DNA of 64,000 nt from Didymodactylos carnosus (lineage: Eukaryota > Rotifera > Eurotatoria > Philodinida > Philodinidae): the NCBI GenBank assembly GCA_905250885.1, contig CAJNOQ010000025.1:1-64000 (forward strand), given 5' to 3'. The position numbers and the translations under genes are program-made. Shown here piece by piece: positions 12,333 through 23,770 of this stretch. The notes beneath the pieces were generated by a model. The model searched no databases and was not told where the DNA came from. It saw only the letters and a list, made by a program, of their open reading frames with translations. The stretch's first letter is position 1. Every line of letters begins with the position of its first letter.

Positions 12333-13089
12333 CTTCCCTTAAGTAAGTTTTCTCTAAAATCTAGTATACCATTTTCCTTTATTCTCCGTTAAGCTCAATA
12401 TTGATTCTTTTTAGAATTACACAACTGTTTTCCCTTTCTCTTATAAAGCAATTATGTATTAGTAATGAGTCCTCGGGACTAACCATTTTGATGGTCAGCC
12501 TGTGCTTATTTATTCAATAATTAGTGACTCAATGCAGCCGAATGCGACATGCAACAAGGAAGTTCGTACTTATAGCTCGGCTAAGAGACGTAAAAAAATG
12601 TTCTTAAATTTGATCTTGCTGAGTTACTAGTCAACAATGACAGCGGAGAAGCTTCTTGATCTCTTAGATGTTCTAAATTTGTAACAGCTTGTTGCCGAAG
12701 TCACACGTCCTATCTCAAATAAGATACTTGAGCCTGCTATTACGAATAATTTAAACATGTTGCATTGAGTATATGTCTTAGATAAACTATGTGGCCAGTA
12801 TGACCATCCTATACTAAAGTTATCTTGTAGTTATTCTATGCATTATAATGTTTCACCACTACCACAATTATTCACAATTATAAAGCTGTAGTTTGTTGTA
12901 ATATTTTTTGGGAATCACAAAAGAAAGCAAAAGGTTTACAAACGACTTCTACCGTTGACTGCCGTTGTTCTACTGTTTTCCGATGTATATTAGATGCATT
13001 CAAAATTGCTATACTCTCAATAGTTATTAAGTTCGGCGAGAGTAATAAACCGTAGTTTACTGAAAAGTTGAGACGTCTTCTGTAGAGCC
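12333..13089. other. Gene-free AT-rich stretch
   Basis: No convincing reading frame, RNA gene or repeat was recognised here. Confidence 0.4.
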
Positions 13090-13215
13090 CGGCAGGTCAC
13101 GTATAACCTGTCCTAACCTATCCTGGAAGGTTAGGACATGTTTAGGTTACGACTTCGCAGTTTACGATAGGTTATAGGTTACGAAAATTTTTACAGGACA
13201 GGTTATGCTACCGTA
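13090..13215. repeat. Short inverted-repeat cluster built on AGGTTAGGACA
   Basis: TATAACCTGTCCTAACC on the left is mirrored by pieces such as GGTTAGGACATGTTTAGG and GGACAGGTTATG. It looks like a small imperfect palindrome beside the element at 13267. Confidence 0.45.
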
Positions 13216-13266
13216 CACTGTTTTCAACCTGCAGAAAAAACACTAAGCGCCATCTGTAAACAGGAA

Positions 13267-14085
13267 CCCAGGTCGACGAAAACTGTCATTTAATTGTCCA
13301 TTAACAGCCTGTTAACTGTATGCCAAAAAATGGCCTGTTAATTGTGTAAAAATGGAATGAAAATTGTCATTTAACAGCCATTATAATGACTTCTTTTTTA
13401 TTTTGAAATAACGGTGAAAATAATGCCAGATTATAGGCAATGTCCGAAAAATTGTCATTTCACGGACACCATTAAATGGCATTTTCATCCATTTACTAGA
13501 CCGCGTTAACTAATGCCAAATAAATGTGCATGTTACATGTCCGTTTTGAGGCAGTTTTTTCTCGATTTCAAAATGGCAAAAAAATGATCATAAATTGGCA
13601 TTTAACAGCCATTTTATGGTCACCAAGTCATTCACCGTTTTATTCTGTCGTCATGACTAGTATAAATGGCTCTGATTTTATATAATATATATTATAATTT
13701 AGAGTTTTTCTCTTCAATTATACGAGTTATAGAAACTTGCCTCGAAGATGTGGTCTGTGGTTCTTGGATCGGTGCCGGTGATAGTACCTCAGGCTTTAGA
13801 GAATATTTTTTTGACATTTTCTAATAGTCTAAAATTTGATATTTAAATGGCAAAAGAATGGGATCAGCAGGATTACTGGCAGCAGTTAAATGGGTGTTAT
13901 TTGACCGTTTTTTCACATTTAAACAAATGCGAAATAAATGCATTTGAACGTTCCCAGTTATAATGGCAAAAAAACGGCCTAAAAACATATGGCCAATGAC
14001 ATAAAATTTCCATTTAAATGCATATTAATAGCCTATTAAATGGCATTTAACTGGCAATTAATTACACCGTTTTCGACGTCCTGGG
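13267..14085. mobile_element. TIR element filled with AATGGCA-type repeats
   Basis: The ends are CCCAGGTCGACGAAAAC and the near mirror GTTTTCGACGTCCTGGG. The interior is a degenerate array of TAATGGCATTTAACAGCC-like units on both strands, giving many overlapping small palindromes. No transposase is present and no clean target duplication was seen, so this is a non-autonomous element of unknown superfamily. Confidence 0.6.
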
Positions 14086-15052
14086 AAGAAATGAGAACTC
14101 GAAAAATAGTTTCTATTAGTCAAAAAAAATATTTAGTGCATCAGGAGGAGTATTGGAAACACGAAGACAGTCATTGAATCCAGATGTTGTTGACGATATA
14201 TTATTGATCAGAAATTTCAGAGATGTGTGATCTTTTGTTGTTATATTTTGCTGCATAAATAAAGTAAAGGAAAAGAGTTTACTTTTTATCTTTATGTGTA
14301 ACCACACACATATCGTGCATGTGCACATCTATTTAGAGAAGTACGTGAAAAAGGAAAATCTTTTGTATTTCAGCAGGATTAACAATATCCAAATAAATAA
14401 TAAAAGTTAGTGGAAACTTCTTACGTCTTCGATAGATTCTAGAGTGTCTGCTAATATATCGAGTTTGTTGAATAGGATAAAGATTCAGAGTGAGTTCATG
14501 ACAGTTTAGGGAAAGCAGAACTGCTCACTAAACATTTTGCTTCGGTTCGTCACACGTTTCCAACAAGGACGTTCGTCCTTTTCATTATCCTCTACCTGTT
14601 ACTAAATTATTAGATAAAAATACACATGTCCTCATACGATATTGAAAAAACAATTGATAGTATAGGCATAGTAAAAGCGCCTGATTCTTCGTTACTGTGA
14701 GGTGCTAAAAGTGTTCCAATTAGTAATGCTCTCGCAACTATTTGCTAGTTATATCTCTATACAGATATTTTTCCAGGAAGTCTAAGACATTTGACAAGTA
14801 ACGAATCCTATAGAGCCACTACTTTTTTAAAAAATCTTGATAAACAAATTTCTCTTTTTTACAATTACAAAATGTTTCATTGTCGAGTACATAATATCGA
14901 CAGATTTATGGATATAGAAAATTTTTAGACTTAGTACGACGCCTGTTCTTCAGAGAAATCATATCGTCAGGGTGTACACAGAGGAACCTATGACCATTGT
15001 AGAGAGCTGTGGTTAAAAGCAAAAAAAACGATTTTTTTCTTGACGATCTAGA
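14086..15052. other. Gene-free AT-rich stretch
   Basis: Only short reading frames without motifs. Part of it may be remnant hAT transposon sequence, since a hAT transposase tail lies just to the right. Confidence 0.35.
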
Positions 15053-15205
15053 TTAACTTAATTTAACTTGTACAATTTTTTTCTGGAACAAGTCAACCAT
15101 AAAAAAATGATCAACTATCACATCATCATTTAAAGAGTATCTTTGTTCTAATACACGACCGCTTGCGCTGAATAGACGCTCGGATGTTGGTTCTGTTATC
15201 ATTGT
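15053..15205 (-). pseudogene. hAT-superfamily transposase C-terminal relic
   Basis: The minus strand encodes ITEPTSERLFSASGRVLEQR and continues for about 30 residues to a stop at 15053. The SERLFSASGRV core is the hallmark of the hAT C-terminal dimerisation region. An in-frame stop lies a few codons upstream and no further transposase sequence was recognised, so only the tail survives. Its position just outside the palindrome at 15246-16124 suggests both are parts of one decayed hAT copy, but this is inference. Confidence 0.7.
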
Positions 15206-15245
15206 ATATTATATTCGCCATATTGTAATTATTGGTCTATCACCA

Positions 15246-16124
15246 TTTATTGTTCTAATGTGTTCAAAACTCATCGAAATCACCCAGTGGCGGATATACG
15301 TGAGGGCGAAAGAGCATACACCCCTCTCCCTTCCAAATTCTTCACTCACCGAGAAATCCGCAATTTTCTATCTTTAATGATGGTTTCGTTTAAAAAATAT
15401 TTAGAAAAACTTACACTACTTCAAACATAAACTTAAAAAAACACTTACACTGCCTCGGAGACCGTCCAAAAGAAATCGTCCCTTCCTTGAAAAAATCCTA
15501 GATCCGCCACTGAAATCATCTTATTCGATGATTTCGGCCTTTCTGAGCGCTTGCGCTTGAGCATATCTGACGAAATGTACTCAAAAATAAACCATCAGTA
15601 TGACTGCAGAACCCAAACGGTCCGTAACGGTCCCTTATTTAGTCTAATATAACATCACTCCATGCGTCTTGAAAAGATCTAGTATATGTGTTAATAGGAA
15701 GCTTAGCGGAGCCTGGCAGTGGACTTTGTGATTTAAATACTAGGTTTTTACATCGGCTGGAGCTATGTTCCATGCGATTTTCAAGGCTATTGAAACCACC
15801 GGATAGAAGGCCTAGGACTTCAAGAAAATAGAATATAGATTAGATGCAGAAGCTGGAACCTACGGAAAAAACCTAGTATTTAATTCACAAAGTCCACTGC
15901 CAGGCTCCGCTAAGCTTCCTATTAACACGTACACTAGATCATTTCAAGATGCATGAAGTGATGTTACATTAGACTAAATAATGAACCGTTACAGTTTTGC
16001 AGTCATACTGATGGTTTATTTTTGAGTACATTTCGTCAGATATGCTCAAGCGTAAGCGCTCAGAAAGGCCGAAATCATCGAATAACGTAATTTCGATGAG
16101 TTTTGGACAGATTAGAACAATAAA
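15246..16124. repeat. Large palindrome of about 880 bp, left arm interrupted by a MITE
   Basis: The arms, about 15246-15745 and 15850-16124, pair almost throughout and include TTAGCGGAGCCTGGCAGTGG with its mirror. The left arm is longer only because of the hAT MITE at 15285-15512. The centre lies near 15795. Confidence 0.85.
15285..15512. mobile_element. Non-autonomous hAT-type MITE
   Basis: The 228-bp insert starts CAGTGGCGGAT and ends ATCCGCCACTG. It is flanked by AAATCACC (15277-15284) and AAATCATC (15513-15520), an 8-bp target duplication with one change. Eight-base duplications and CAGTGGCGGAT ends are typical of hAT. The mirror arm of the surrounding palindrome shows the empty site, which confirms the insertion. 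Confidence 0.85.
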
Positions 16125-16286
16125 AGACGGCAGGCCAATTTTAGACCTTATGCGGGCTGATTCTACATTAGTGCTTGTGTGATGGTTTGTCTCCGATACA
16201 ACTCCTCCGGAACGAATCCCGATACAAGTGCCAAAGTACTTTTAATCACACTAAAAGTGAAATATGTCATAAAAATTTTGTAAGGA

Positions 16287-16668
16287 TGTAGGTCCCTATG
16301 TGTTACTTAATCAATCGTTGCACGATGTGAATATAATTACTGATGATGATAATGATAATGATGATTAGACAGATTGTATTGCTTCTTTGCCTGTTTATAA
16401 CATTTTTGCATGATTAATTTAATATATAATTAAGTAGAATTACTATGTGATGGATGAAATTCAACACCGTTTTTTTCCTTCCGCCACCGCTCCTATAGAA
16501 ATTGCACCACAGTTAATAAATTATATGGGAAATATACTTCCAAATAAAATTTTGAATTTATTTATTACATAGACTTGCTATCTTAAAACAGGAAGTCGAT
16601 GAGAACATACCAAATCATATTGTTGTATCTGAAAGGAGCATATTTTTCATGAGTTTTTAATGATTTTT
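16287..16668 (-). repeat. Right arm of the long inverted repeat
   Basis: Reverse complement of bases 1-385. The outer edge is at about 16668, followed by unrelated sequence as far as the window lets one see. Confidence 0.85.
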
Positions 16669-16985
16669 TCGAACTTTCAGTACATCAGCCTACGTAGAAG
16701 AATACTATTTCCATTCTAACTTGTATATCATGATTGTAGTTGTGTAATCGACCCATTTTGAATGTAGGGGTTTAACGGCATATTACAAACAAAAGATATT
16801 CTTCTTATTAGTAAAAGATCATTTTTCTGCTCGAGATAATATTTCTATGTAGAGACTAACGAAGTGCAAGCGAATTCGAAGTGAAGTGTACCAAGATGAC
16901 TTCATCTATTTGTTTCTGAAAGTTGAATATGTTTCAGAGTGTTATTGAAAGAAGAAAGAGAGAAGTATACTAGAGAGGTACATAC

Positions 16986-17118
16986 AAAAGATGATGCATA
17001 TTGTGTTCTCTTGATGACTCATCGCTGGTCGACGAAAAGATGATGAGTCACCGTGTTTACCACACAATTTGTGTAGCTATGTGGAGTATAAGAAGGTGGA
17101 GTCGTCGATGGAATAAGC
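16986..17118 (+). promoter_or_regulatory. Conserved U1 upstream block (likely snRNA promoter)
   Basis: These 133 bases before U1 copy 3 recur almost unchanged before the other four U1 copies, even where the outer flanks differ. The block contains TGACTCATC near -100 and its mirror GATGAGTCA near -73, and then a run where the proximal sequence element of a metazoan snRNA gene would lie (-65 to -45). No TATA box is obvious at -25. Conservation and position support a promoter; individual factor sites are not established. Confidence 0.65.
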
Positions 17119-17282
17119 ATACTTACCTGCCAGAGGAGTGAAGGACGATCATCAATGTTCTTCCCCCAGGTCGAGGGTCCTGCCATTGCACATCGGTGGA
17201 TCTGAAACTTGCGATAGGCTCTCAAATTGAGGCTTACTCGGCTGGAAAATTTATTCCGCAGGAGATGCGTACGCGCGTCTCC
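17119..17282 (+). ncRNA. U1 spliceosomal snRNA, copy 3
   Basis: A complete 164-nt U1 gene identical in the transcribed part to the other copies: 5' AUACUUACCUG, a hairpin I loop with GAUCAUCAAU, a hairpin II loop with CAUUGCAC, AAAAUUUAUUCC, and a terminal hairpin of 9 bp with a UACG loop. The downstream flank to about 17510 is shared with copy 5, including ATGAGTAGATCACAATG. It lies just outside the long inverted-repeat block and 245 bp from the stop codon of the minus-strand protease-like gene. Confidence 0.94.
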
Positions 17283-17526
17283 TTTCAAACAAACATATGA
17301 AATCGAAGCTTATGGTAGTAGTGCCCTGATAAATGAGCTATACGAGTTCAACATAACAAAAATATATGTCATTCAACTATTATTTCACACAGTGTGATTT
17401 TATTAAAACAGTGAAAATTTAATTTTTCAACGAACTTTAAAGTTTGATGCTGAAAATCATTACGAAAACAATGAGTAGATCACAATGTTTCTAGACTAAC
17501 TGATTCATTAGAGTCCCATGGACTTT

Positions 17527-18947
17527 CTAAGGTAATTTATTTGTTAAAATCCAATCTTTTATAGAATCTAATCTTAGAATAGATGTTACTTGTTTTATTC
17601 TTTGATCACAGTATGGTTTTAGGAATCGATCAACTAACCCAAATGCAAATATTTTGTCTCTACTCAATGCAAATAACACACCGCCCGTATCTCCGGGGCA
17701 TAAATTAGGACCCAGTTTCGATCCCACCGCTGTTGTACACAAATAAGACGATGATGTTATGTTACAGTCGATGAGTTGTTGTTGAACATATTTTAACCTA
17801 ATCGATTGTTGGCTATTTGTTCCTAGAGGTCCCCAACCAGTTGCATACAATTGAAAATCGGTTAGTTTTCTCATATCATCCATTAAAGCTAATCGTAAAG
17901 GTCTTGCTTCAGCACTTAAATAAAGTAATTGTGTTTTAATAATAACATATTCTTGATTGAACACCATTTCTCTAACATTTGAACTTCTTTCAAAGAGCGA
18001 CTTTATGTACCGATCATATTTTCCCACATAGAGAACTATCTTTGATTTCTCATAATTTAAATTTTGCTGTTTCAACATTTGTAGAAGCGAAGATGTTTCA
18101 TGAAAACAATTTGAGACAGTTAATACAGTGTCTTCATCTAATAGTAGTCCGGAGCAAAATGCATCGTATGAAAATTTATTTGATAAGTCGCGATACGAGA
18201 TGGTGACATGCCATAGAGAGGCACTATTTAACACAGAACCACTTGTACCAATATAATTTAGTAAGTTTGGATGAATTGTAGAAGAAACTGGAAGACAAGA
18301 AAAGTAAAATACTCATCGTGAAAATTGTCGCAGCAATTTGGAATACTCACCTTGTTCTGTCCGTTCAAATATGTTTAGTACCCAAAACGATGTTTGCCTA
18401 CATGCTATTTGTGTTTGTGTTTGTAATGTACATGAATATGTTCCATTGTGAGACCAGTTAACAGTGTCAATAAATAGCATTTCAGATAAAACTTTTATAC
18501 GATCATCATCCACTATAGTAGCACCGTTTTTCTCCCAAATAATGGAGGTATCATCAGCTTTCGACAAACATTGGATGGAAAAACTCGAGCCATAACGAAC
18601 ATAATATACCGGCTCTAATTGATTCGATAAACCTAGATTAGAAAAGCATTTGATTGCAGCAGGGGATCGTATCACGAAAAAACGTAAGCCTAAGTTTAAG
18701 ACCGACTTAAGTCTGAGAATTTAAAACCGTATTACGAAAAGACTTAAGTTGGTGATTTGTTTATTTTTGAAAGTCGTTAACAACAGTGACAAACTTGAGA
18801 CAAAACCCCACAAAATAACGAAATATTTATTCTCTCAACTTTAGAAAGTCGTTTTCGTCGAATCGTATCGTTAAATGCCTGAGCAATTCCAGAAATGCGT
18901 CAGTGACGTAAGTTTTTTTATGCGGGGGGGGGCGGGGGGGCGGGGGG

Positions 18948-19000
<53 letters not shown>

Positions 19001-20367
19001 NNNNNNNNNNCACAAATTTATACCCCCCACCTCAACAACCCCCCCCCCCCCCCCACCCCCCCAAAACCCCCCCCCCAACCCCCCAAACCCCCCCCCCCCC
19101 CCCCCTTATTAATCCCCCCCCCCCCCCCCCCCCAGAAGTCGTCCATTTCAAGAGGAAGCTGATATGCTAGATACAATGCAATGGATATGAAAGATAGATA
19201 CTTGACAATATTCTATTTTTCGCTTCGAAGCCTTAATTTTAGTAGCATGATTGAGGTGCAATTATCCATACCACATTTATTATTGTCTTCTTTTAGTTGT
19301 TCTTCTATTGTTATATAAGCATTCCGCTCAATTCTTTCTCCATCAGGTGTCAGTATTTGACAAGTGATTTTTGATCCAGCCAAATTTGAGGATATCGGAT
19401 AAATAAATAGCGTAAAATTCGTCAGAGTTTTGATATAATCGATTCCAGTCAGTTGGCTACTAAGATCTTGACCTTTAAATAACCTAACCATCATACAAAC
19501 ATTATTCAATAATATGAGAAAGTAAAATAATAGCCTACCATTTTATAGTACCAATTTTTTGTTTACATGTGAATTGAGCATGTTTTCCGAGAGCCACTGT
19601 TATATTCATGGGCATTTTTTCAAAAAACTCATCATCATACTCTAAATATATTTGTGTTTTTCGAGAACAAGTAAAATTCTGCTGATATTAGAACTTACCA
19701 GCGCCATCACATTCTTTCAAACAACTTTCATATTGATATCTATCGCCAACACATCCTGTTTGCTCATTTTCTTTCACCAAATTCGTATGCCATTGGCAAA
19801 CACGTGTTCGATTACGTACACCATACAAGCCACACTTTGATTGACCACATCTAGACCACAATGACCATTGTGACCAAATGCCGATATCTAAAATAAGAAA
19901 AGAAAACTATTCAATTCTTGTTCAAGATCATTTCAAACGTGTTCTATCTAACCTTTATCGCAGCAAGTGCCAGCAACTCCTTGTTCACAAATACATTGAT
20001 TTTTATCATGTGACCAATAACCAAATGTTGTACATGTTTGAGAACAATTTTCTTTTTGAATTAAATCATCTATCGTGCGATCACACTCTTGCATATGCGA
20101 CGTAAAATCTCGCGTAGGCAATGAACACATTTGACGAAAACGAGTACGAGTACCACCGCCACATGTCCTAAAGAGCAGAATAGAATTCAACATTTTTTAA
20201 ATAAACCTTTGTTATTCTTCCACTTACCTACTACACGGTTCCCATTCATGCCATTTTGTAAACGAACAATACCAGCTCGGCCAACACCATTTTCGGTACT
20301 TGATTGATATAGAGTCCACATTTGTCACATGTACAAGTATGAATAAACAGCAGGCTGTAAAAAGCAT
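17527..20367 (-). CDS. Secreted thrombospondin-repeat / Ig / inactive trypsin-like fusion protein
   Basis: Seven exons give 633 residues with consistent phases: 20367-20228, 20167-19953, 19887-19699, 19641-19539, 19483-19272, 18632-18351 and 18287-17527. The start MLFTACCLFILVHVTN is a signal peptide. Then comes a first thrombospondin type 1 repeat (WHEWEPCSRTCGGGTRTR), a Cys-rich stretch, and a second repeat (WSQWSLWSRCGQSKCG). Two Ig-like domains follow (FTCKQKIGTIKW...ITCQIL and SIQCLSK...GTYSCTLQ). The last 250 residues are an S1 peptidase fold. Its active-site positions are altered: TVSNC replaces TAAHC, no Asp sits in the region matching DIALL (YVIIK), and GDTGGV replaces GDSGGP. It is therefore probably a pseudoprotease that binds rather than cuts. 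The exon 5 donor and exon 6 acceptor are the least certain junctions, since an assembly gap lies in that intron. The role is unknown; matrix or immune functions are possible. Confidence 0.82.
18923..19132. other. G-run, 10-N assembly gap, then C-run
   Basis: About 78 bases that are almost all G precede the gap at 19001-19010, and a C-rich stretch follows it. This lies inside an intron of an otherwise AT-rich gene. The pattern suggests poly-G read tails, as made by two-colour sequencing, joined in both orientations rather than true sequence. Reading frames here are meaningless. Confidence 0.75.
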
Positions 20368-20837
20368 GTTTCTTAACAGTCACACTTTTTTATTCCAATT
20401 AAACTGCAACTATTCTTTTCTATTGTTGTCTGTTTCATTTGAATAATAATGTAAGTCGTTAAACATACATGATGTATAATTTTATGTCACACTCATACGT
20501 CAAAATTTACTTGAGTGGAAATATCTGTATGCGTAAAAGAACTTTTTCATTCTCTCCATTGTATATATATTTATCTAGATAGATATATATGTAGCCCTAA
20601 TATATCATTTCAATCAATCATTCCTGTTGATTAAACAAATGATATCACGTTCTGCATTTTTGACACAACAATATTTAGCGCGAATATATCACACTTTTTG
20701 TAGAGTTTCTGACTTCTTATAATTATAAATCTTGCAATTACTGATGCATAACGAGTGTACATATGCCATCCTTCTTCGAACCGACAGATTTTCATCCACT
20801 AGATGACTCTTGAATGTCTCATCGACCAACAGACTAA

Positions 20838-20954
20838 GGCCTCGTCTACACTACAAAAGTTAAAGGAGCTTTAAGCAATTCTAGTGGCTAAAAGTTAGTT
20901 TAAGCCAATAGAATTGCTTAAAGCTCCTTTAACTTTTGTAGTGTAGACGAGACC
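20838..20954. mobile_element. Palindromic MITE with TAA target duplication
   Basis: The 117-bp element begins GGCCTCGTCTACACTACAAA and ends with the mirror TTTGTAGTGTAGACGAGACC. Nearly the whole length folds on itself. TAA stands on each side (20835-20837, 20955-20957), a 3-bp duplication that fits PIF/Harbinger-type elements. No coding capacity. Confidence 0.75.
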
Positions 20955-21049
20955 TAAAAGCCGATTGTTAAGTGTTCAATTCAGATTTTTCTTTAAATAC
21001 TGCAGATATTAAACAGTCGAACAATGATTTGCACTTGATTTTTGAACTG

Positions 21050-21240
21050 TCTCCAGCTTTTATTCGTCTTTTGGTTTGTATAACAAACGCAAGTGATAAT
21101 TGACAAAGAATCACACTAGCTAAATCAGTGATGTTGCCTCACTTGCAGTAGTAATAGAACTTACACTCTCTAACAACAAGAATGAAATATACACTAACAC
21201 ACACAAAGTGAAAAGCTAAGGTACAAAGAGGCATCGTCGT
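21050..21240 (-). repeat. Segment duplicated (inverted) at 49955-50135
   Basis: TATAACAAACGCAAGTGATA, TCACACTAGCTAAATCAGTG and GGTACAAAGAGGCA occur here and, reverse-complemented, at 49955-50135. Both segments lie downstream of a U1 gene (copies 4 and 5) in the same relative orientation. This points to a duplication of a larger U1-bearing segment. Confidence 0.75.
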
Positions 21241-21390
21241 GCGCATAAGGATAAAGGAAACAGAATAGGCACAAGTGAGCATCAGACATTCTTCTTTGTC
21301 TAGTCCGATAAGAGATAAACATCACCCATTTGAAATTATGTATCGTTTCGTACGCAGGATGTTTCATTTCATACACACGTTCGTTTGAAA

Positions 21391-21554
21391 GGAGACGCGC
21401 GTACGCATCTCCTGCGGAATAAATTTTCCAGCCGAGTAAGCCTCAATTTGAGAGCCTATCGCAAGTTTCAGATCCACCGATGTGCAATGGCAGGACCCTC
21501 GACCTGGGGGAAGAACATTGATGATCGTCCTTCACTCCTCTGGCAGGTAAGTAT
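21391..21554 (-). ncRNA. U1 spliceosomal snRNA, copy 4
   Basis: The full 164-nt U1 sequence on the minus strand, with all landmarks of the other copies. The shared upstream block is present and ends abruptly at AAAAGATGATGCAT (about 21685), marking the 5' limit of the conserved cassette. Downstream only TTTCAAACGAAC resembles the other copies, so the minimal conserved 3' part is about 12 nt. It lies far from the palindromic pair, with its own flanks. Confidence 0.94.
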
Positions 21555-22716
21555 GCTTATTCCATCGACGACTCCACCTTCTTATACTCCACATAGCTAC
21601 ACAAATTGTGTGGTAAACACGGTGACTCATCATCTTTTCGTCGACCAGCGATGAGTCATCAAGAGAACACAATATGCATCATCTTTTACGTTCTTCATTT
21701 TTCCCTATGTGACTGAGTGAAGGGTCTTTCAGAAAATAAGTCGAACGTCACATGTCAACCATCTGCACCACACAAAAGAAAACTATACAAAACAAAACAA
21801 ATTTTCCATCTTCTCATTCAGTTAGCCATTATAACAACAAGTGAGTCAGGGAAATATTGCACAAGAATTTGTTTACGTGTTTTGTTTTCTCTGTTGTGAC
21901 TAAGTAAAGCATCTTCCAGAAAATAAGTCGAACTTCACATATTAGTAAGATAACGTTGAGAGTATGAGAAAGCTTCTTCTTTTTTGCTTACATCTTTTTT
22001 TATTTTTTTCAAAAAATTTGTTCTTTTTTTACTACTTCTGGCTCTAACCTTAGTTGTCTTACTTATTTTATTCTTTTTTATTACTCTTTTTGTGTTGTTT
22101 GGCTTGAGTCATTTATTGCAGGTCAGTGACCTTTGATGACTCTAACTTTTCGTGAATAAAACCTATGTTATGTAAGTTAAGCATCTAGCCAACCCCTTAT
22201 AAGAATCCTGGATACGTCGGTGGCTGGGAGTCATTTCATTTCGAAGAGCAAACAACTTTTTTTCAATCGATGAGAAAGCAAACATTGACAGTTTATCTCA
22301 TGAATGGATGGCTGCACACAATTTTCAAATTGGATCGCTTATTTTAACAATCTTACATATGTAAATCCAATCAAAAAATTGATTAACTAACGGATTTTGT
22401 TTAATACTTGCTTATGGCTTAAAGAGAATGTTTGCTCTGTCGAATGAGGTGTTTTTGAACTCTGTATAAACTTTCATGATCACACTATAGCACGATCAAC
22501 TTGAAGAAAATGTAGCACACTTCCAGCGTTATGCCGACAAGATGCAACGTATACATTTGTAGCATTATACTGGCTCATATGTAGAGTATTCAACATGAAC
22601 ACTAAATTCACAGGCAGAGATTAGAACTGACTCTGTCATACAAAAGTGAGACGACAGCTCAATTGCCATGTTCATCCATTCGTTCAATCTTATTTAGTTA
22701 TGAGTCACTGTTTATC

Positions 22717-23315
22717 GACAAAAATAATGAATTTTTAACTTGTTTTTCGATATTATTTTGGACTCGAATTAAGTATATTTTTACCCTAGAGTTATCACTG
22801 AGTGCAAAGAATCCGATCTCCCTCAATAAGACGCCGGGAGAGGCATTTTCATGCTTTATTTTTTCCGTTAAAGTAACTGACGACGATTTCTCACCTTATT
22901 TTTGCAGAAAAAACAGTCAGATATCGAGGAAATTATTTAATTTTCGTAAAGTAACCGGTCCTGTATACGCTTGACTCTTTGTTTTTGGAAAGAGACAGAC
23001 ATGGCGAGTTCCGTTACTTTTCTGAAAACTAAAGGATGTTGTAGATTGTGGAAATTTCACTTCCAGATACCGGAATAAATTCCCCTCGTTGCTTTATGAA
23101 AATTAAATAATCTCCTCGATATCTGACTGTTTTTTCTGTAAAAATAACGTGAGAAATTGCCGTTAGTTACTTTAACAGAAAAAATACCTTTCTCGACTTC
23201 TGTATTGAGGAAGATCGGATTTCTTGCACTCAGTAGTAACTCTTAGAGTAAAAATAAACTTAATTCGAGTCCAAATAACCATTGAAAAAAAAGTTAAAAA
23301 TCCATTATTTTTGTT
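22717..23315. repeat. Foldback element of about 600 bp
   Basis: Arms of about 230 bp (22717-22945 and 23085-23315) pair with moderate divergence; GACAAAAATAATGAATTTTT is mirrored at the right end. The centre (22950-23080) is unpaired. No gene is inside. Confidence 0.75.
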
Positions 23316-23770
23316 AGTGTTAGTGTGATGAATAATAAATCAATATTTTCTTTTGAAAAGCAGTCAACTAGTAAAAGGTAAAAACCATCATATTTGATCA
23401 TATGCATTTTTGCGTAAGATAGTTGTTTGGAAACATTGTTCATAATACGATACGAAACACATCACAACAAAAATGCAAAACCTTGGAGGACTGAATTGTA
23501 CCAGTCAGTTCTTCTTTTCAATAATGTCTTTTGTTGATAAATTAGTGATTTTACACACAAAGTGGTAAACAGGCGTATTGCAAGATTTACGCTTGCTCAA
23601 AAACTTTTTTTGTCATTTTTATTTCGCCTATACACACACGTACAACAAATATAAAACAACAAAAAAAATTCCAAGAACAACAGTGTCTTGGTTTTACAAG
23701 AATTCTGTAGAAAAGCAAAGTCCAAGATCAAATCACCGTAAATATCTATCTGACTTCTATACATTTTTAT

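Larger units (their letters stand above)
1..16668. mobile_element. 16.7 kb block bounded by long terminal inverted repeats, no recognised transposase of its own
   Basis: Bases 1-385 are repeated in inverse orientation at about 16287-16668, with mostly identical sequence. The left arm begins at the first base of the window, so it may extend further left. Between the arms are nested palindromes, MITE-like elements, a LINE fragment, a hAT transposase tail and two U1 genes. I found no long reading frame that would mobilise the whole unit and no gene typical of large self-synthesising elements. It could be a large non-autonomous element, or a segment flanked by two inverted copies of a shorter repeat. 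The family is unknown. Confidence 0.4.

Noticed and set aside
1-16668. A Polinton-like element, suggested by size and long inverted ends
   Set aside because: No polymerase, integrase, ATPase or capsid gene is recognisable, so family assignment would be guesswork.
17010-17055. Possible hammerhead ribozyme (GATGATGAG and GAAA near a stem)
   Set aside because: The conserved CUGAUGA and GAAA parts are not in the right order or spacing. The stem is better read as part of the U1 upstream block.
18827-19162. Poly-Pro / poly-Gly open frames on both strands
   Set aside because: They come from the G and C homopolymers around an assembly gap.
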